Shown here: positions 34,022-45,669 of the stretch, piece by piece
Numbering within the stretch: the first letter of the stretch is position 1
How the letters are laid out: each line of letters starts with the position of its first letter
Origin: Smallanthus sonchifolius
Taxonomy: Eukaryota > Streptophyta > Magnoliopsida > Asterales > Asteraceae
Direction: 5' to 3'
Length of the DNA: 64,000 nt
Assembly: GCA_023525975.1 (NCBI GenBank)
Contig: CM042028.1
Span: 74,895,501-74,959,500 of the forward strand
Notes under the pieces: model-generated
What the model was told of the DNA's origin: nothing
The model's database searches: none
What the model saw: the letters and a program-made list of their open reading frames with translations, nothing else
Made by a program: the position numbers and the translations under genes

Positions 34022-35130
34022 TCTATACTATATAATAAATAAATATTTTTTCATGGCACGTGTCGCCTCTATATTCATTCTTATAAAAAAAAATTGTCTC
34101 TCTTTTATTATTTACACATCTATCTTTTAATAATAATATATTTTTAAAGAAAATACTAATTATAGTAATAAAACACATTTATTTTAAATTATCCCTTATT
34201 ATAAGAAACTTTGAAATTTAATTATGTAACTTTTATTTTCAATTAAATAATAATTGAAAGTCAAATTAAATTAAATAGTAATTAACGTGTTTTCAAAACC
34301 TAATTATATATTAATTTTTATATATTTTGAATTTTGTTTTCTATCCTTAGTATATGTAATACATTTTTACACATCTATTCTATACATACTAATAAATAAA
34401 TGTTTTGGGTGCCACATGTCATTCCCATGTTCATCCGTAATATATTTTCCCGTCCTCTCTCCTATTTAATGTTAGAAGTTTCTATAAAAAAATTATAATT
34501 TTCTCCTATTAAATAATATTGATTTTTATAACTATTTTTATAAAACATTTTTTAATTAAAAAAAAGATTTGTTCATAAAACATTTTTAGAAATTGAACAT
34601 TTCTTTCATTCTTTTTATAAAAATATTTTTTAAAAATAACTATATAACGTTTCTAAAATTTGTATTAAAAAATTATGTAATATGTAATATTAGATCTTTA
34701 TTACTAAGTATTATAACACTACATTTATTCACCATGTATAATATACAGTGTTTCCAACCTATATTATAATAAATGAATTACTATACTTGCTAAGTGTCGA
34801 CTTCTGATTAAATCTAGCCTTTTATTTTTCGACTTTGTCTCCTATTAAATAATGATGATTTGTTAAATAATTAAATATCTAACATAAATTGTAATATTTT
34901 ATTAAAATTTATTAAATCATAAGAAATTTTTAATTATTTCTTATTTCACAGATGACTAATAACATCAAACATACAAATTTTTATAGAAAATATTGTTTTA
35001 TAACAAGTTGCATTTATTCAACCCATATAAAGCATGGGCTTTAACCTAGTGTAAAATATATACATAAAGATTTAAGAATTTTATACATTAATATTTTTCA
35101 CCTCGCGTGTAGACACGGGGTCTAAGCTAG
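34022..35130 (+). mobile_element. Helitron, interrupted by a second Helitron
   Basis: It begins TCTATACTATATAATAAA after an A and ends in a GCGTGTAGACACGGGG-type hairpin and CTAG (35127-35130) before a T. Its sequence aligns, as an inverted copy, with the uninterrupted relative at 16138-16552. It has no coding capacity. Confidence 0.8.
34374..35049 (+). mobile_element. Nested Helitron
   Basis: It runs from TCTATTCTATACATAC to CTAG (35046-35049), preceded by A and followed by T. It has a cccatataaagcatggg hairpin near its 3' end. The relative at 16138-16552 lacks this segment, which gives an empty site. The tail resembles those at 40.2 and 55.5 kb. Confidence 0.72.
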
Positions 35131-35150
35131 TATATATATATATATATATA

Positions 35151-35621
35151 GGGGAGGGTTATTCTACAAATTCTAAAAACTATAAAAAGTGTAAAAAGTC
35201 TTTTAAAAACCCCACCACCACCCCAAAAGCCTAAAACCCGCACCCCACCCCCACCCCACCACACCCCGAAAAACCTAAAACCCCCCACCCCCCACCCCCA
35301 CCCCAAAAAACCTAAATCCTAACAAAAAAAAACCCTTAAAAAGCCGAAAAAGTCGTCTAAAAACACCACACCACCCCCCAGCCTAAACCTCCAACCTAAC
35401 CCCCACCCCCCCCCCAAAGCCTAAATACTAAAAGTTAAACCCTAAGGCTAAACCCTAAGGCTAAATCCTAAGGCAAAAACTAAACCCTACAAGCTAAGAT
35501 CGTAGAGTTCGACGAGACGGTTCCAACGCCGCCGAAATGAATAAAATCGGAGTTTGTATGATCCGGTTATGAGCGTTTTAAACGACTTTTTACATTTTTT
35601 TGACTTTTTAGCGGAACCTCA

Positions 35622-35625
<4 letters not shown>
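35151..35625. mobile_element. MITE-like element between AT microsatellites
   Basis: The left end (ggggagggttattctac...gtgtaaaaagtc) and the inverted right end (agtgtgaggttccgct...tgtaaaaagtc) form imperfect terminal repeats. The interior is C-rich with a degenerate 'ctaaaccctaagg' repeat at about 35430-35480. It is flanked by TA-rich DNA, so the duplication cannot be defined. Confidence 0.5.

Positions 35626-35659
<34 letters not shown>
35626..35659. repeat. (AT)n microsatellite
   Basis: An uninterrupted alternating AT run. Short frames reading Ile-Tyr repeats here are artefacts. Confidence 0.9.
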
Positions 35660-35669
<10 letters not shown>

Positions 35670-36068
35670 AATTAATCATTTGAGAACTCATAAATATTTT
35701 GAGAACTCGCGAGAACTCGTCAAAAAATCAATCAAAACCATTTTTTTCATTAACTTTATTACTAGAATGCAACGTAAAAAATGAATTTATATATATAAAT
35801 TTACATGTATTCATATATTAAAAAAAATATACATGTGTGTAAGTTCACCACTTACACATGTGTAAGTGTTTACCATTTACACATATGTATAAAAAATTTT
35901 AAGAATAATTTAGAGAGAAGAGATGTATTAATTGGAAAGATAAATCATATTTTATGTTGTATTTTAACAATAAAGGTAGAGAAAACAAAAAATAATGGTT
36001 TTAATTGGTTTTTTGACTAGTTCTCACGAGTTTTCAAATTATTTAGAGTCCTCATTTGAACCTAACCC

Positions 36069-36072
<4 letters not shown>
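35660..36072. mobile_element. MITE with about 55-bp terminal inverted repeats
   Basis: The left arm (gagaactcataaatattttg, then gagaactcgcgagaact) pairs with the right arm (agttctcacgag, tcaaattatttagagtcctc). It ends tagggttaggttcaaatgag on the inverse strand. The interior is AT-rich with repeated acttacacatgtgtaag dyads near 35840-35890. Confidence 0.6.
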
Positions 36073-36105
<33 letters not shown>

Positions 36106-38640
36106 ATGTGTGCGTTGGGGGGGGGGGGGGGAACTTGAAATAGAAGTTAGAGCTTGCCTTGGTGGTTCGCAAGTCGCACGGTTACCCACGCGGTGTGGGT
36201 TCTATTCAACACCCCCGTCCCATGCCGATTCATTGGATTTTCCCAGCCAACTTTAGTTTTTTTTAATTACTTTAATGTTTATAATTAATTTTAAGCATAT
36301 TTTGTATACCTCTTATAATTTTTATAGTATGATATTTTATAAAATTTCGAATGTAGCGTTACAGTGTGTTTGTATTTATCTATGTTTTGATATAAATTTC
36401 TTTTTGTGATAATGTACAAGTCATTGCATCACGAGCATACAAAGCCGTCGAAACTTCTTCAAGGTTTCATTTTTTTATAGTTTTTTTTTATTTTCCTTTT
36501 ATAACCTTTAAAATATGATGTTTTCGAATTTTCCGTTTCGACATGCTTATTTTTATTAGCCTTCGACATGAATTTTTTTCGCGAGGTGAATACCAAGTGT
36601 GTTGGTCGTCGAAAACGAGCTTTACAAATTTTAACATCCCGCTGCAGCGCTCGAGTTTTTCCCAGTAGTTATATATATTAATTTAAATGTATATAAGTAG
36701 ATATATTTAGTTTTAACGGAAAATGTAAAACAAATGAAAATCTTTAAGGTCCACTAGAGAAATATATTAGAAGGGTAAAATTGTTGTTTTATAAACTTCA
36801 AGGGTTGTGTTAGACACCTATCAATTTAGGGACTAAAATTATTTCATATTTCAAAATTATGGATCATTTATATAATTTTGATATTTAGGAACTATTTCGT
36901 AACTTTATACAAAATTATTTAGAGTTCTCATTTGAACCAAACACTATATGTATATATATATACACACACACGTGTGTGTGGGGTGAAACAAACTTGAAAT
37001 AGAAGTTAGAGCTTGCCTTGGTGGTTCGCAAGTCGCACGGTTACCCACGCGGTGTGGGTTCTATTACCCCCGCCCCATGCCGATTCATTGGATTTTCCCA
37101 GCCAGCTTTAGTTTTTTTTAATTACTTTAATGTTTATAATTAATTTTAAGCATATTTTGTGTATCTCTTATAATTTTTATAGTATGATGTTTTACAAAAT
37201 TTCGAATGTAGCGTTACAGTGTGCTTGTTTTTATCTACGTTTCGAGATAAATTTCATTTCGTGATAATGTACAAGTCATTGCATCACGAGCATACAAAGC
37301 CGTCGAAGCTTCTTCAAGGTTTCATTTTTTTATAGTTTTTTTTATTTTTCCTTTATAACCTTTAAAATATGATGTTTCCGAATTTGCCGTTTCGACATGC
37401 TTATTTTTATTAGTCTTCGACTTGAATTTTTTCGCGAGGTGAATACCAAGTGTGTTGGTCGTCGAAAACGAGCTTTACAAATTTTAACACCCCGCTGCAG
37501 CGCTCGAGTTTTTCCCAGTAGTTATATATATTAATTTAAATGTATATAAGTAGATATATTTAGTTTTAACGGAAAATGTAAAACAAATGAAAATCTTTAA
37601 GGTCCACTAGAGAAATATATTAGAAGGGTAAAATTGTTGTTTTATAAACTTCAAGGGTTGTGTTAGACACCTAACAATTTAGGGACTAAAATTATTTCAT
37701 ATTTCAAAATTATGGATCATTTATATAAGTATGATATTTAGGAACTATTTCGTAACTTTATACAAAATTCGTTAGAGTTTTCATTTAAACCTAACCCTAT
37801 ATATATGTGTGTGTGTGTGTGTGTATAGGGGGGTTGAAACAAACTTGAAATAGAAGTTAGAGCTTGCCTTGGTGGTTCGCAAGTCGCACGGTTACCCACG
37901 CGGTGTGGGTTCTATTCAACACCCCCGCCCCATGCCGATTCATTGGATTTTCCCAGCCAGCTTTAGTTTTTTTTAATTACTTTAATGTTTATAATTAATT
38001 TTAAGCATATTTTGTATATCTCTTATAATTTTTATAGTATGATGTTTTACAAAATTTCGAATGTAGCGTTACAATGTGTTTGTTTTTATATACGTTTTGA
38101 TATAAATTTCATTTCGTAATAATGTACAAGTCATTGCATCACGAGCATACAAAGCCGTCGAAGCTTCTTTAAGGTTTCATTTTTTTATAGTTTTTTTTTT
38201 ATTTTTCCTTTTATAACCTTTAAAATATGATGTTTCCGAATTTGTCGTTTCGACATGCTTATTTTTATTAGCCTTCGACATGAATTTTTTCGCGAGGTGA
38301 ATACCAAGTGTGTTGGTCGTCGAAAACGAGCTTTACAAATTTTAACACACCCCGCTGCAGCGCTCGAGTTTTTCCCAGTAATTATATATATTAATTTAAA
38401 TGTATATAAGTAGATATATTTAGTTTTAACGGAAAATGTAAAACAAATGAAAATCTTTAAGGTCCACTAGAGAAATATATTAGAAGGGTAAAATTGTTGT
38501 TTTATAAACTTCAAGGGTTGTGTTAGACACCTATCAATTTAGGGACTAAAATTATTTCATATTTCAAAATTACGGATCATTTATATAATTTTGATATTTC
38601 GGAACTATTTCGTAACTTTATACAAGAAGTGTTAGTGTAA
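36035..38640 (+). repeat. Threefold tandem array of about 855-bp units
   Basis: Three head-to-tail copies are marked by agcttgccttggtggttcgc at 36151, 37010 and 37861 (spacings 859 and 851). Each unit holds a tRNA-like head with a B-box-like ggttctattcaac, a long T-rich body, a ctgcagcgctcgag dyad and a cccagtag end, followed by a piece of the old repeat of this region. Variable (TG)n, poly(G) or (TA)n tracts mark the unit junctions. The units are highly similar, so the amplification is fairly recent. Confidence 0.88.
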
Positions 38641-38684
38641 TTTAGTCTAATTAGAGTAGATTACCATCTATGTATATTAGATTA

Positions 38685-39187
38685 CTAGGTTAAAACACGT
38701 GTATTTCACGGGCTGAATCATTAAAATAAATACAATTGATAATACATTTATATATACTTCTCATTACTAGTACATTTGGGTTTATTGTTTCAAGACTGAT
38801 TCAAAAAATATGTTACATTTTGTAGGTAAAATTAATTATTCACACGATTATTGTAAGTTTAGAAACATAATTTAGATTCAAACAAAGTTGTTAACTAATT
38901 TGATATGGACAATAATCGATTTTCTTACAAAACTATAAAATTCCTACAATATTTTTAAATTCCTTTGTGTGCATAGAAAAAGAAAGTAAACGAATATTGA
39001 ATGAAAATTAATTGATGAAATCAGGGGAGTAATTTTAGTAATCAAATGGATTGATGAAATTAGATGAGTAGTTTTAGAAATCAAAGGGATTGATTGTAAG
39101 TAGCAAAGAGGGGCGAGAAAACTCAAAATTAGGTGCACAGAAAAATAACACTGCCATTGTCCAAATTATTGAATAATAGATAATAGA
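38685..39187 (-). mobile_element. Helitron
   Basis: On the minus strand it begins TCTATTATCTATTATTC and ends with a CCCGTGAAATACACGTG hairpin and CTAG, with A before and T after. The host repeat around it aligns with an unoccupied copy near 31426. A small tandem repeat (attgatgaaat.ag..gag) lies at 39010-39090. Confidence 0.75.
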
Positions 39188-39590
39188 TTACATTAGTAAT
39201 ATCGAACAAGTACACGTATTTAAAACTTGCTAATTAAATTGAAGAAGCATGAAAAAGATATGATATATACTACATAGAATGCAGAATAATGTGTCATTAT
39301 ATGCGTATTTTAAAAGATCAATGGTAAGGACATCATACTACACAACATACACACACGAATACGAAAAATGTGTCTTTGTTGTTTCTCGTTGTGCTTTTAG
39401 TGTCTTTCCGCGATTACAAACTTGCATTGATGATCTTCATGGCTGAAAACACATGGTTTTTGAATGTTACAGACCGTAAAAAACGGATATTGCATTATAT
39501 TTTCATTAATCAATTTTATTTGAAAAATACATAAGATATGATTTATTGAACCATTAAACATAAAAAATTACCATAAAATCATCATAAAAA

Positions 39591-40208
39591 TCTATATTAT
39601 ATAATAAAGGAAAACCATGGGGGACACGTGTCACTCTCTGGTTACTTATCACCTTTATTTTTCCGCATCTCTCTCCTATTAAATATTAATTTTTCTGTTT
39701 TTCTCTCCTATTAAATAATAATCTTTATATTAATAAATAAAATTATATTGACACGTGTCACTTTCTGGTTCATTTGTATCATTTTTTTTTTCGCATCTCT
39801 CTCATATTGAATAATGATATTAAAAGAATTTATTTTTAGATTTTTAATATAAATCTAATTACAGATACTTATTATTTAACTATAAATAATTATTATATCA
39901 TCAATCAAATGAACTTAATATTAACTAACATTTATGAATTAAATTAAAAAATTAATACTCAGTTGAAATTCTTTTTTTAAAAACTAACTTAACAGACCTT
40001 ATAACTGTCACGACAAATTACATTTTTAAAGACATATTTTGACGAGTGTGTTTGTTAAGAAATTATATTATATTTTATTCAACCGATGTAATATACCGGT
40101 TTATTAAACCCGTGTATTACACAGGTTTTTAAAAATATAAATTTTTTATTACTAAGTATATAACATTTTATTTATTCAAGCCATGTAATACACGAGATTT
40201 TAACTTAG
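39591..40208 (+). mobile_element. Helitron with duplicated head and tail
   Basis: It starts TCTATATTATATAATAAAGG after an A. The acacgtgtcact...ctctggtt...cgcatctctctc head appears twice (about 39620 and 39750), and the 3' hairpin type (cccgtgtattacacagg and catgtaatacacgag) also appears twice. It ends aacttag before T, a mutated CTAG. It looks like a Helitron formed on top of a relative. Confidence 0.65.
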
Positions 40209-40684
40209 TACATAATATATAAAACTAACTAAATTATTTTATTTAAAAAATATATTTTATATATGTATATGCATGTATGACGGCTGGATAATCATATAAA
40301 GCCACTATCGTATTCTTAAGGCCTACACACGCAATTCTTGACAAAATTGCATGATAGGTGATAAAGTTGGCTTTTTTATTCTTAGATTTTTTTAATTTAA
40401 TAAGTTCATAAAAGGAAGTCTTAAAACAAAATAGTGTGACAAAAAGCAATTTGAAAAGTCGACTTTAAATAATTGAATTTTGAGATGTAAATTATGTCGA
40501 TATATTCATAAATTCAATATTTTGTTAAGGTTTATAAAATAAAACCACTAAATAACTAAAATTTATTTAGATAGTTTTAAAAATACAATATAAAAGTTTG
40601 TGAGGACATCATGAACATGGTATACTGCACATGCACACACGGATACGAAAAACGTGTCTATGTTGTTTTAAGATATATAAATAA
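40209..40684. other. AT-rich DNA with a fragment of the old repeat
   Basis: A fragment at about 40590-40670 (acatcatgaacatggtatactgcacatgcacacacggatacg) belongs to the 31-40 kb repeat. Nothing else was recognised. Confidence 0.4.
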
Positions 40685-41043
40685 GGCAAATTAGATTTTA
40701 ATAATCCATACTATGGAATATTGTTCAATAATAATCCATAATATCAATTTGGCTATTAATAGTATTAACTTTCACTTTTAATGTCAATAGTAGTTCTGTT
40801 AACATAATTATCATAAATTTACGTTCTAAACTTGTTTTCCACTCGACTTCGCTTGTTCGTTTCTCCATTTCGCTTAAAATCATCATTTTGAGACAAAACA
40901 AGTGTAAATGGAGCGTAAATTTATGATGATTATGTTACTAGGATTGTTATTGACAACAAAAATGAAAATTATGACTCTCACCTTCCAAATTGATTATTAT
41001 TAGTTAATAAGTAATAGTTTGAATTGTTAAAATCTAATTTACT
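40685..41043. mobile_element. Palindromic MULE-type MITE
   Basis: The left end is GGCAAATTAGATTTTAATAATC and the inverted right end AGTAAATTAGATTTT. The arms extend over about 170 bp each. The 9-mer tataaataa flanks both sides exactly (40676-40684 and 41044-41052). A second, more decayed copy lies at 55673-56028. Confidence 0.8.
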
Positions 41044-41513
41044 TATAAATAATAGTAACCATTTATAAAATAAAGGTTTTAATAATTTTATGAAAGTAAT
41101 TCGATTTATTGATTCTTAAAAAGTGAAAAGAATTGTGTGATGATGAAAGAGAGGAAAACTGCGGTTAGGCTGAGGAAAGTGGTCTCCCACTTGGTCACCA
41201 TCGCTGACGTCACATTCTCCTTATATTGTGGATCACGGGCACCTCTTTGTTTACGATTTACCCTACAAAATTTATTTTATTTTGTTTTCATACAATTAAG
41301 AAAACTTCTTTTTATGTGTCATTTATTTAATCCAAATTTACTATATATTTAAGTGAGATTATCATATTTATCTAACTAAAAATTTAATATCTAATATATG
41401 TATTTAGAATAATTAAAGTCTCATATTTACATAAAAAATCAATATCAATGTAAAATGTACATCTAAAATATGTTTAATAATAAGATTGTTGCAAATAATA
41501 AAATAAAAATATA
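41044..41513. other. Intergenic; short GC-richer segment with TGACGTCA
   Basis: A frame of 71 codons (41137-41352) starts in a GC-richer patch that includes the palindrome TGACGTCA near 41208. The frame becomes AT-rich and low in complexity after about 40 codons. I recognise no family, and the patch may be an exon-like relic. Confidence 0.25.
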
Positions 41514-41770
41514 CCGTTGGCCATTTGGTGCAATGATAGTCCCATGACTTCCCATAGTGGAGGTATTGGGTTCGAATCCGGGCCACCAAAAAAAGGGTGT
41601 GTGGTCAGGTCAGGAGGTTTACCTAGTTGGGGGTTCATCCTGGGGTGGTATGCCCTGCATGTTCTAAGTGGTTAGTTTCTATTCAGTTGCTTGCTTTCTC
41701 GATAGCCATAAGGGATAAGGGGTGGACGGGGGCCATGCGCTTAAGAAATGGGTATTATTTTTGTTTATTA
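41514..41770 (+). mobile_element. tRNA-derived SINE
   Basis: The head ccgttggccatttggtgcaatg and the B box ggttcgaatcc (about 41570-41580) match the SINE at 49906-50129. The body includes aggaggtttacctagttgggggttc. A T/A-rich tail follows. The target duplication is not clear. Confidence 0.75.
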
Positions 41771-42505
41771 TTAAATTGAATTCTATTGAAAATTTTAGTT
41801 GCTTCAAGATTGAGTTGGTTCTTTACTTACTTCTTTATTTTGATATATACTGACTATAGAAAATTGAGATACTTGTGAATTGTGTTGCATATTATATGTG
41901 TTAGTTATTATAGAATTCAAAGTTTATGTTTGGAGTTGGTTCTATACTTATTTCTTTATTTTATATGCATTACTGTATTCACAAATTAAGTATAGAGCTT
42001 TCAACATCCTCCAATCAACCGCATTGATATATCTTTTGCTTAATATTTTGAACTATTCATATTTTTATTTTTTAGGGTTTTAATAGCATTAATTTGGGTG
42101 ATAGTGGTTTCATAATGGTTAAATATGGATATACTATTTTTCTGGTCCGTTCACAGCAAAATGATTTAATTTCACTTACCAACTAAGCAATAGTGATTCT
42201 CCCAGCTCTGGTGAGGTTTGTTTAAATTTTAAGTTATCAATTTTATCATGAATTTTGATATACTATTTCATCATTATTTTCTTGGAGTTACCCGTTTATG
42301 ATGTTGATGTTGCTGAGCTTAAAGAACATTATGTTTTAAAATGACTCATTTTAACTCGAATCCGTCTGGACATGTTACCCCGTCCGACCCGACCCGCATG
42401 TTTAGCCAAATATAGTTAATCTAATGTTCTGCTGATAACAAGGAAATTCGGAAAAGAGCCCCAAAATTTCATTTCGCTTTAGTCCACCAAAAAAGTTAGA
42501 GCCGG
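41771..42505. other. Intergenic DNA, nothing identified
   Basis: AT-rich, with one small GC-rich patch (cgtccgacccgacccgc near 42388) that may be a hAT-type fragment. No gene is seen. Confidence 0.35.
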
Positions 42506-45326
42506 TGTCACACCCCGACCGGCGACGGATTATACGCCGGGGCTGACGCGGTTCATAAGCACATGATCATCTAATTAATAATGACAATATTTATTAATCG
42601 ATTTTAAAGCATCCGTTACAAAAAGGGAATGGAATATGAAAAGTTCAAGATAAGACAATATTAAATTTAAACCAGGTCCAAGTCCTAGGAGAGCAAGTAG
42701 TGTCCTCAAAAAGGTGCACCTGAAACATGTGAGTAAATGTCAACTACAAGTAGTTGGTGAGTAACATAGGTTTTGACACCAACAAAAGTTAAGTAAATAG
42801 CAATTGAAATTCAATATGTTCAAAGCATAACTAAGGCATTAATGTGAAAACATACAAGGTTCCAAGTGTACAATCAAGCCGTGTAAATGAAAAACTGTAG
42901 GTACAATCCAACTGATTGTCATTTTGAAAATGTAGTAAGATGTGTACACAAAACCCGCCAAGGTTCGTGTTATGTAATGAATCAGATTCCCGTATAAATG
43001 ATCATAAAAGGTACTACCTTAGGCTTGCAACTCAAGTTAATGATTGTACTAAACATGAACACACGTATGGTCGCCAAGTAGTTTAAGACATAAAGCACAT
43101 AGTAATTTGCATGAGAACAATGGTATTGAATTTGTATGTATTGTAATGTAAACATGTTCCACCCCGAGTATTTGTAAACAATAGTAAAGAGAAAGGGGGC
43201 TATGAAACTCACCTGAGTTGTGTACTAGTAGCACCACACAAGGATGTAATAGAAAGCACAAAAGTTTGTCTGTGAACCGTCTACGTATGTCCTAGAATTA
43301 TAAGCATAATAATTAGAGACACATGAGATACTGTGACGATGACACGGAAGAGTGAACGTCCTAAGACGCACTAACGATTAAAGAGTAGACGAACTTGTCC
43401 ACGGGAATAAGGTTTCTTAATATAATACTTAGGATAAATGCGTTACATGTCGTACGTCTCTAATTACGAATAATATTAAATAAATAAATAAATCGTGCGT
43501 TTGTACCATTAAAATAATGGCTAGGAAAATAATATAAATGTATATATTATTTTTAAGTTCGAAGGATTAATAAAATAATCATTTATGTGGCAAGAATGAT
43601 AAATATATTTATTTTTTATTCGGGGATATAAACGTGTGTAAATAATATAAATAATTATATTATTTATAAGTTTGAAACATTACACGAAGTTTATAAACGA
43701 GGTGAAAATAATTTCTAAATATATATTATTTTTAATTGAAGTCACGAGTTGAAAATAATATAAATATATTATTTATTTGAAGTCGGGTTTGAAAATAATA
43801 TAGATATATTATTTTAAAAGTGGTTATATTAAATAAATGCGGTTTACAAATCAAACCCGAGCCTATGGGTGGTTTTCGGGATTAAAACAAGTTAATATAT
43901 TAATATAATGATATGGGGTTAAGTTTTATATTAAAATTAAGTGTTTAAAAATGATATAAAAAGAAAAACGGGTGGAGAGACTCGAACCCGGGTCTCTCCA
44001 ACCACAGCACACACACATAACCATCACAGCTCGCTAGGGTATCGCATACACAACCGGATTCAATTGCTTTTAATGTGTAAGTACCCTGTGATCCTCTTCC
44101 CTAGCGAACCGAGACCAAAACCAGTCCTAAAACCTTCCATTCGTTCGTGACAGGACAAGGATTTATAGGGCTTTTGTTCATCGATTGATTACGAGCCTGA
44201 GGATGTAGTCAATTGTAAAAATCGTTGAGTTTTGAATTGTCAGTTTTAGTTTCAAATGCTGATAACCCTAGTTTAAAACACAGATTCAAAGTGAATAAAT
44301 CTGATAAGATTGTTTGTTGGAATCATAGGGCTTTCAAAGGGTAGGTGTTTGCGAACCTGATCAACTAGTTTAATTGGATTGAGATCGTGCTTAGAGTAGT
44401 GTACGATTAAACAGTTTATATGAAGAACCCTAGTTATTAGTTTGCTATGAAATCGATGATATAGGTTCAAATTAGGATGGGGCTTTCATTATACAGATGA
44501 TTACGAGTCTAATGGTATAAGTTAATTGGACTTAAACATGGTCAAAGGTGGAGTTCGATCAAATTGGAAACCCGAAGAAAGCTAGAATCTGTTCTTGATA
44601 AAATTAGTGTTATAAGCCCCAATTTGTTTAGGGCTTTTAATATATAGATGAAGAAGAAAAGGGAGCGTTTGGTTACCAGAATGGTGTTCGATCAAAACAC
44701 AGTCCCGACGATGTGCTCTTGTTCTCCGGTGATTCCTGCCGCTACTCCTGCCGAATTGATGTGTGAATCAGGTTCTGTGGAACTCGTTTGAGGTGCGCAA
44801 AGGTTTGATTTCAGGAATTACTATACCGAATGATCAGCTTGGGATTTTTAGTCACGGTTTCGACAGTTACGGTTTAACTGCTCATAATTGAGATTAATTC
44901 GTGTCTAATAATGATGTTAAACTGCCCAATGATGTCGTTAATGATCATAACCGTGCAATTTCGGTTACAAACTCAACTGAATTTGAATAAGGCTTGCGAA
45001 TTCTGTCCAAGAGTGAGTATGTTGACTTTCAAAAGTCAACAGAAATCAAGAATGAGTTAAATACATTGTTAGTCCCTCTAGTTTCCTGTTCATAAGTTTG
45101 AATTTAGGTAGAAAAGGTCCTTGAGGTTGAATTAGGTTAAGAATTTGTTAGTTTGACTTATCAAAAGTCAACGGAATAGGTTTTGACTAATTACACTTCT
45201 AGTCCTTGTAGTTTGTGTGAGTTAGGGTTTCAGAAATAGTCCCTAGAGTTAGAGATAAGCAAAACTAAGTTAGGATTTAACTGGATCTTGATAACGGAGT
45301 TAAACCTAAATAGCCGGATTGTCACA
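42506..45326 (-). mobile_element. 2.8-kb solo LTR (gypsy type)
   Basis: On the minus strand it begins TGTGACAATCCGG and ends GTCGGGGTGTGACA. The 5-bp duplication gccgg is exact (42501-42505 and 45327-45331). A TATA-like CCCTATAAATCC lies at about 44160-44172 (minus), giving a U3 of about 1.1 kb and a long U5. There is no internal region. Short frames inside (42982-43261, 43941-44150, 44273-44470) are not recognisable. Its U3 end faces the 3' end of the BRI1 gene. Confidence 0.85.
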
Positions 45327-45331
45327 GCCGG

Positions 45332-45669
45332 CCCTAGATTCACTGCACTTTATGATGGAGATATGTGGAGTCGCAGTTGCGGGGAGGGCGGGGACATCAC
45401 CCCCTCCGCGGGGATTTAAGGGGTGCGGGAGAAGTATAACATATGCCCTAGTTTACAATGAAATTAGGGTTACTAAAAATGGATGTACCGCTTGTAATGC
45501 AAAAGGTACTAGTGAAACAAGGAAAACACAAGGCTCTCAAAGCTATTATGTAAATATATACATGAAAATTGATCAACTTGTTTTTTATGTATAATGACAA
45601 GATTACCCCCAAAGACTAATAATACATACAAAATACAGAAAGCCATACAGTTGAAATAACTCCCCTACA
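45332..45669. other. BRI1 downstream region / likely 3' UTR
   Basis: About 340 bp separate the BRI1 stop codon from the solo LTR. The GC-rich piece at 45332-45430 begins right at the LTR target (gccggccctag) and may be the end of an older hAT-type element. The last 70 bp before the stop are AT-rich and probably 3' UTR. I saw no canonical AATAAA on the minus strand close to the stop. Confidence 0.45.

Larger units (their letters stand above)
31195..40680 (+). repeat. Old dispersed/tandem repeat family (about 0.8-1 kb), broken by transposons
   Basis: Related copies lie at about 31195-31975, 31975-33010, 38440-39590 and, in part, 40560-40680. The shared core includes aattttgatattta, a tgtagaataa..tg.cattat phrase, ttgtttctcgttgtgct and catgcattg. 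Parts also appear in the 855-bp units at 36-38.6 kb. There is no coding potential. MULE, Helitron and hAT insertions sit inside and between copies. The function and origin are unknown. Confidence 0.65.

Noticed and set aside
35430..35480. ctaaaccctaagg repeats resembling plant telomere DNA
   Set aside because: Only three degenerate units with extra bases, inside a C-rich MITE-like element; not an interstitial telomere tract.
36056..36256. Frame with Cys-Val repeats
   Set aside because: It comes from the (TG)n microsatellite and the tandem-array unit.
43975..44030. Possible tRNA-like segment (gactcgaacccgggtctctcc)
   Set aside because: It has a T-arm-like motif on the minus strand but no full cloverleaf, and it lies inside the solo LTR.
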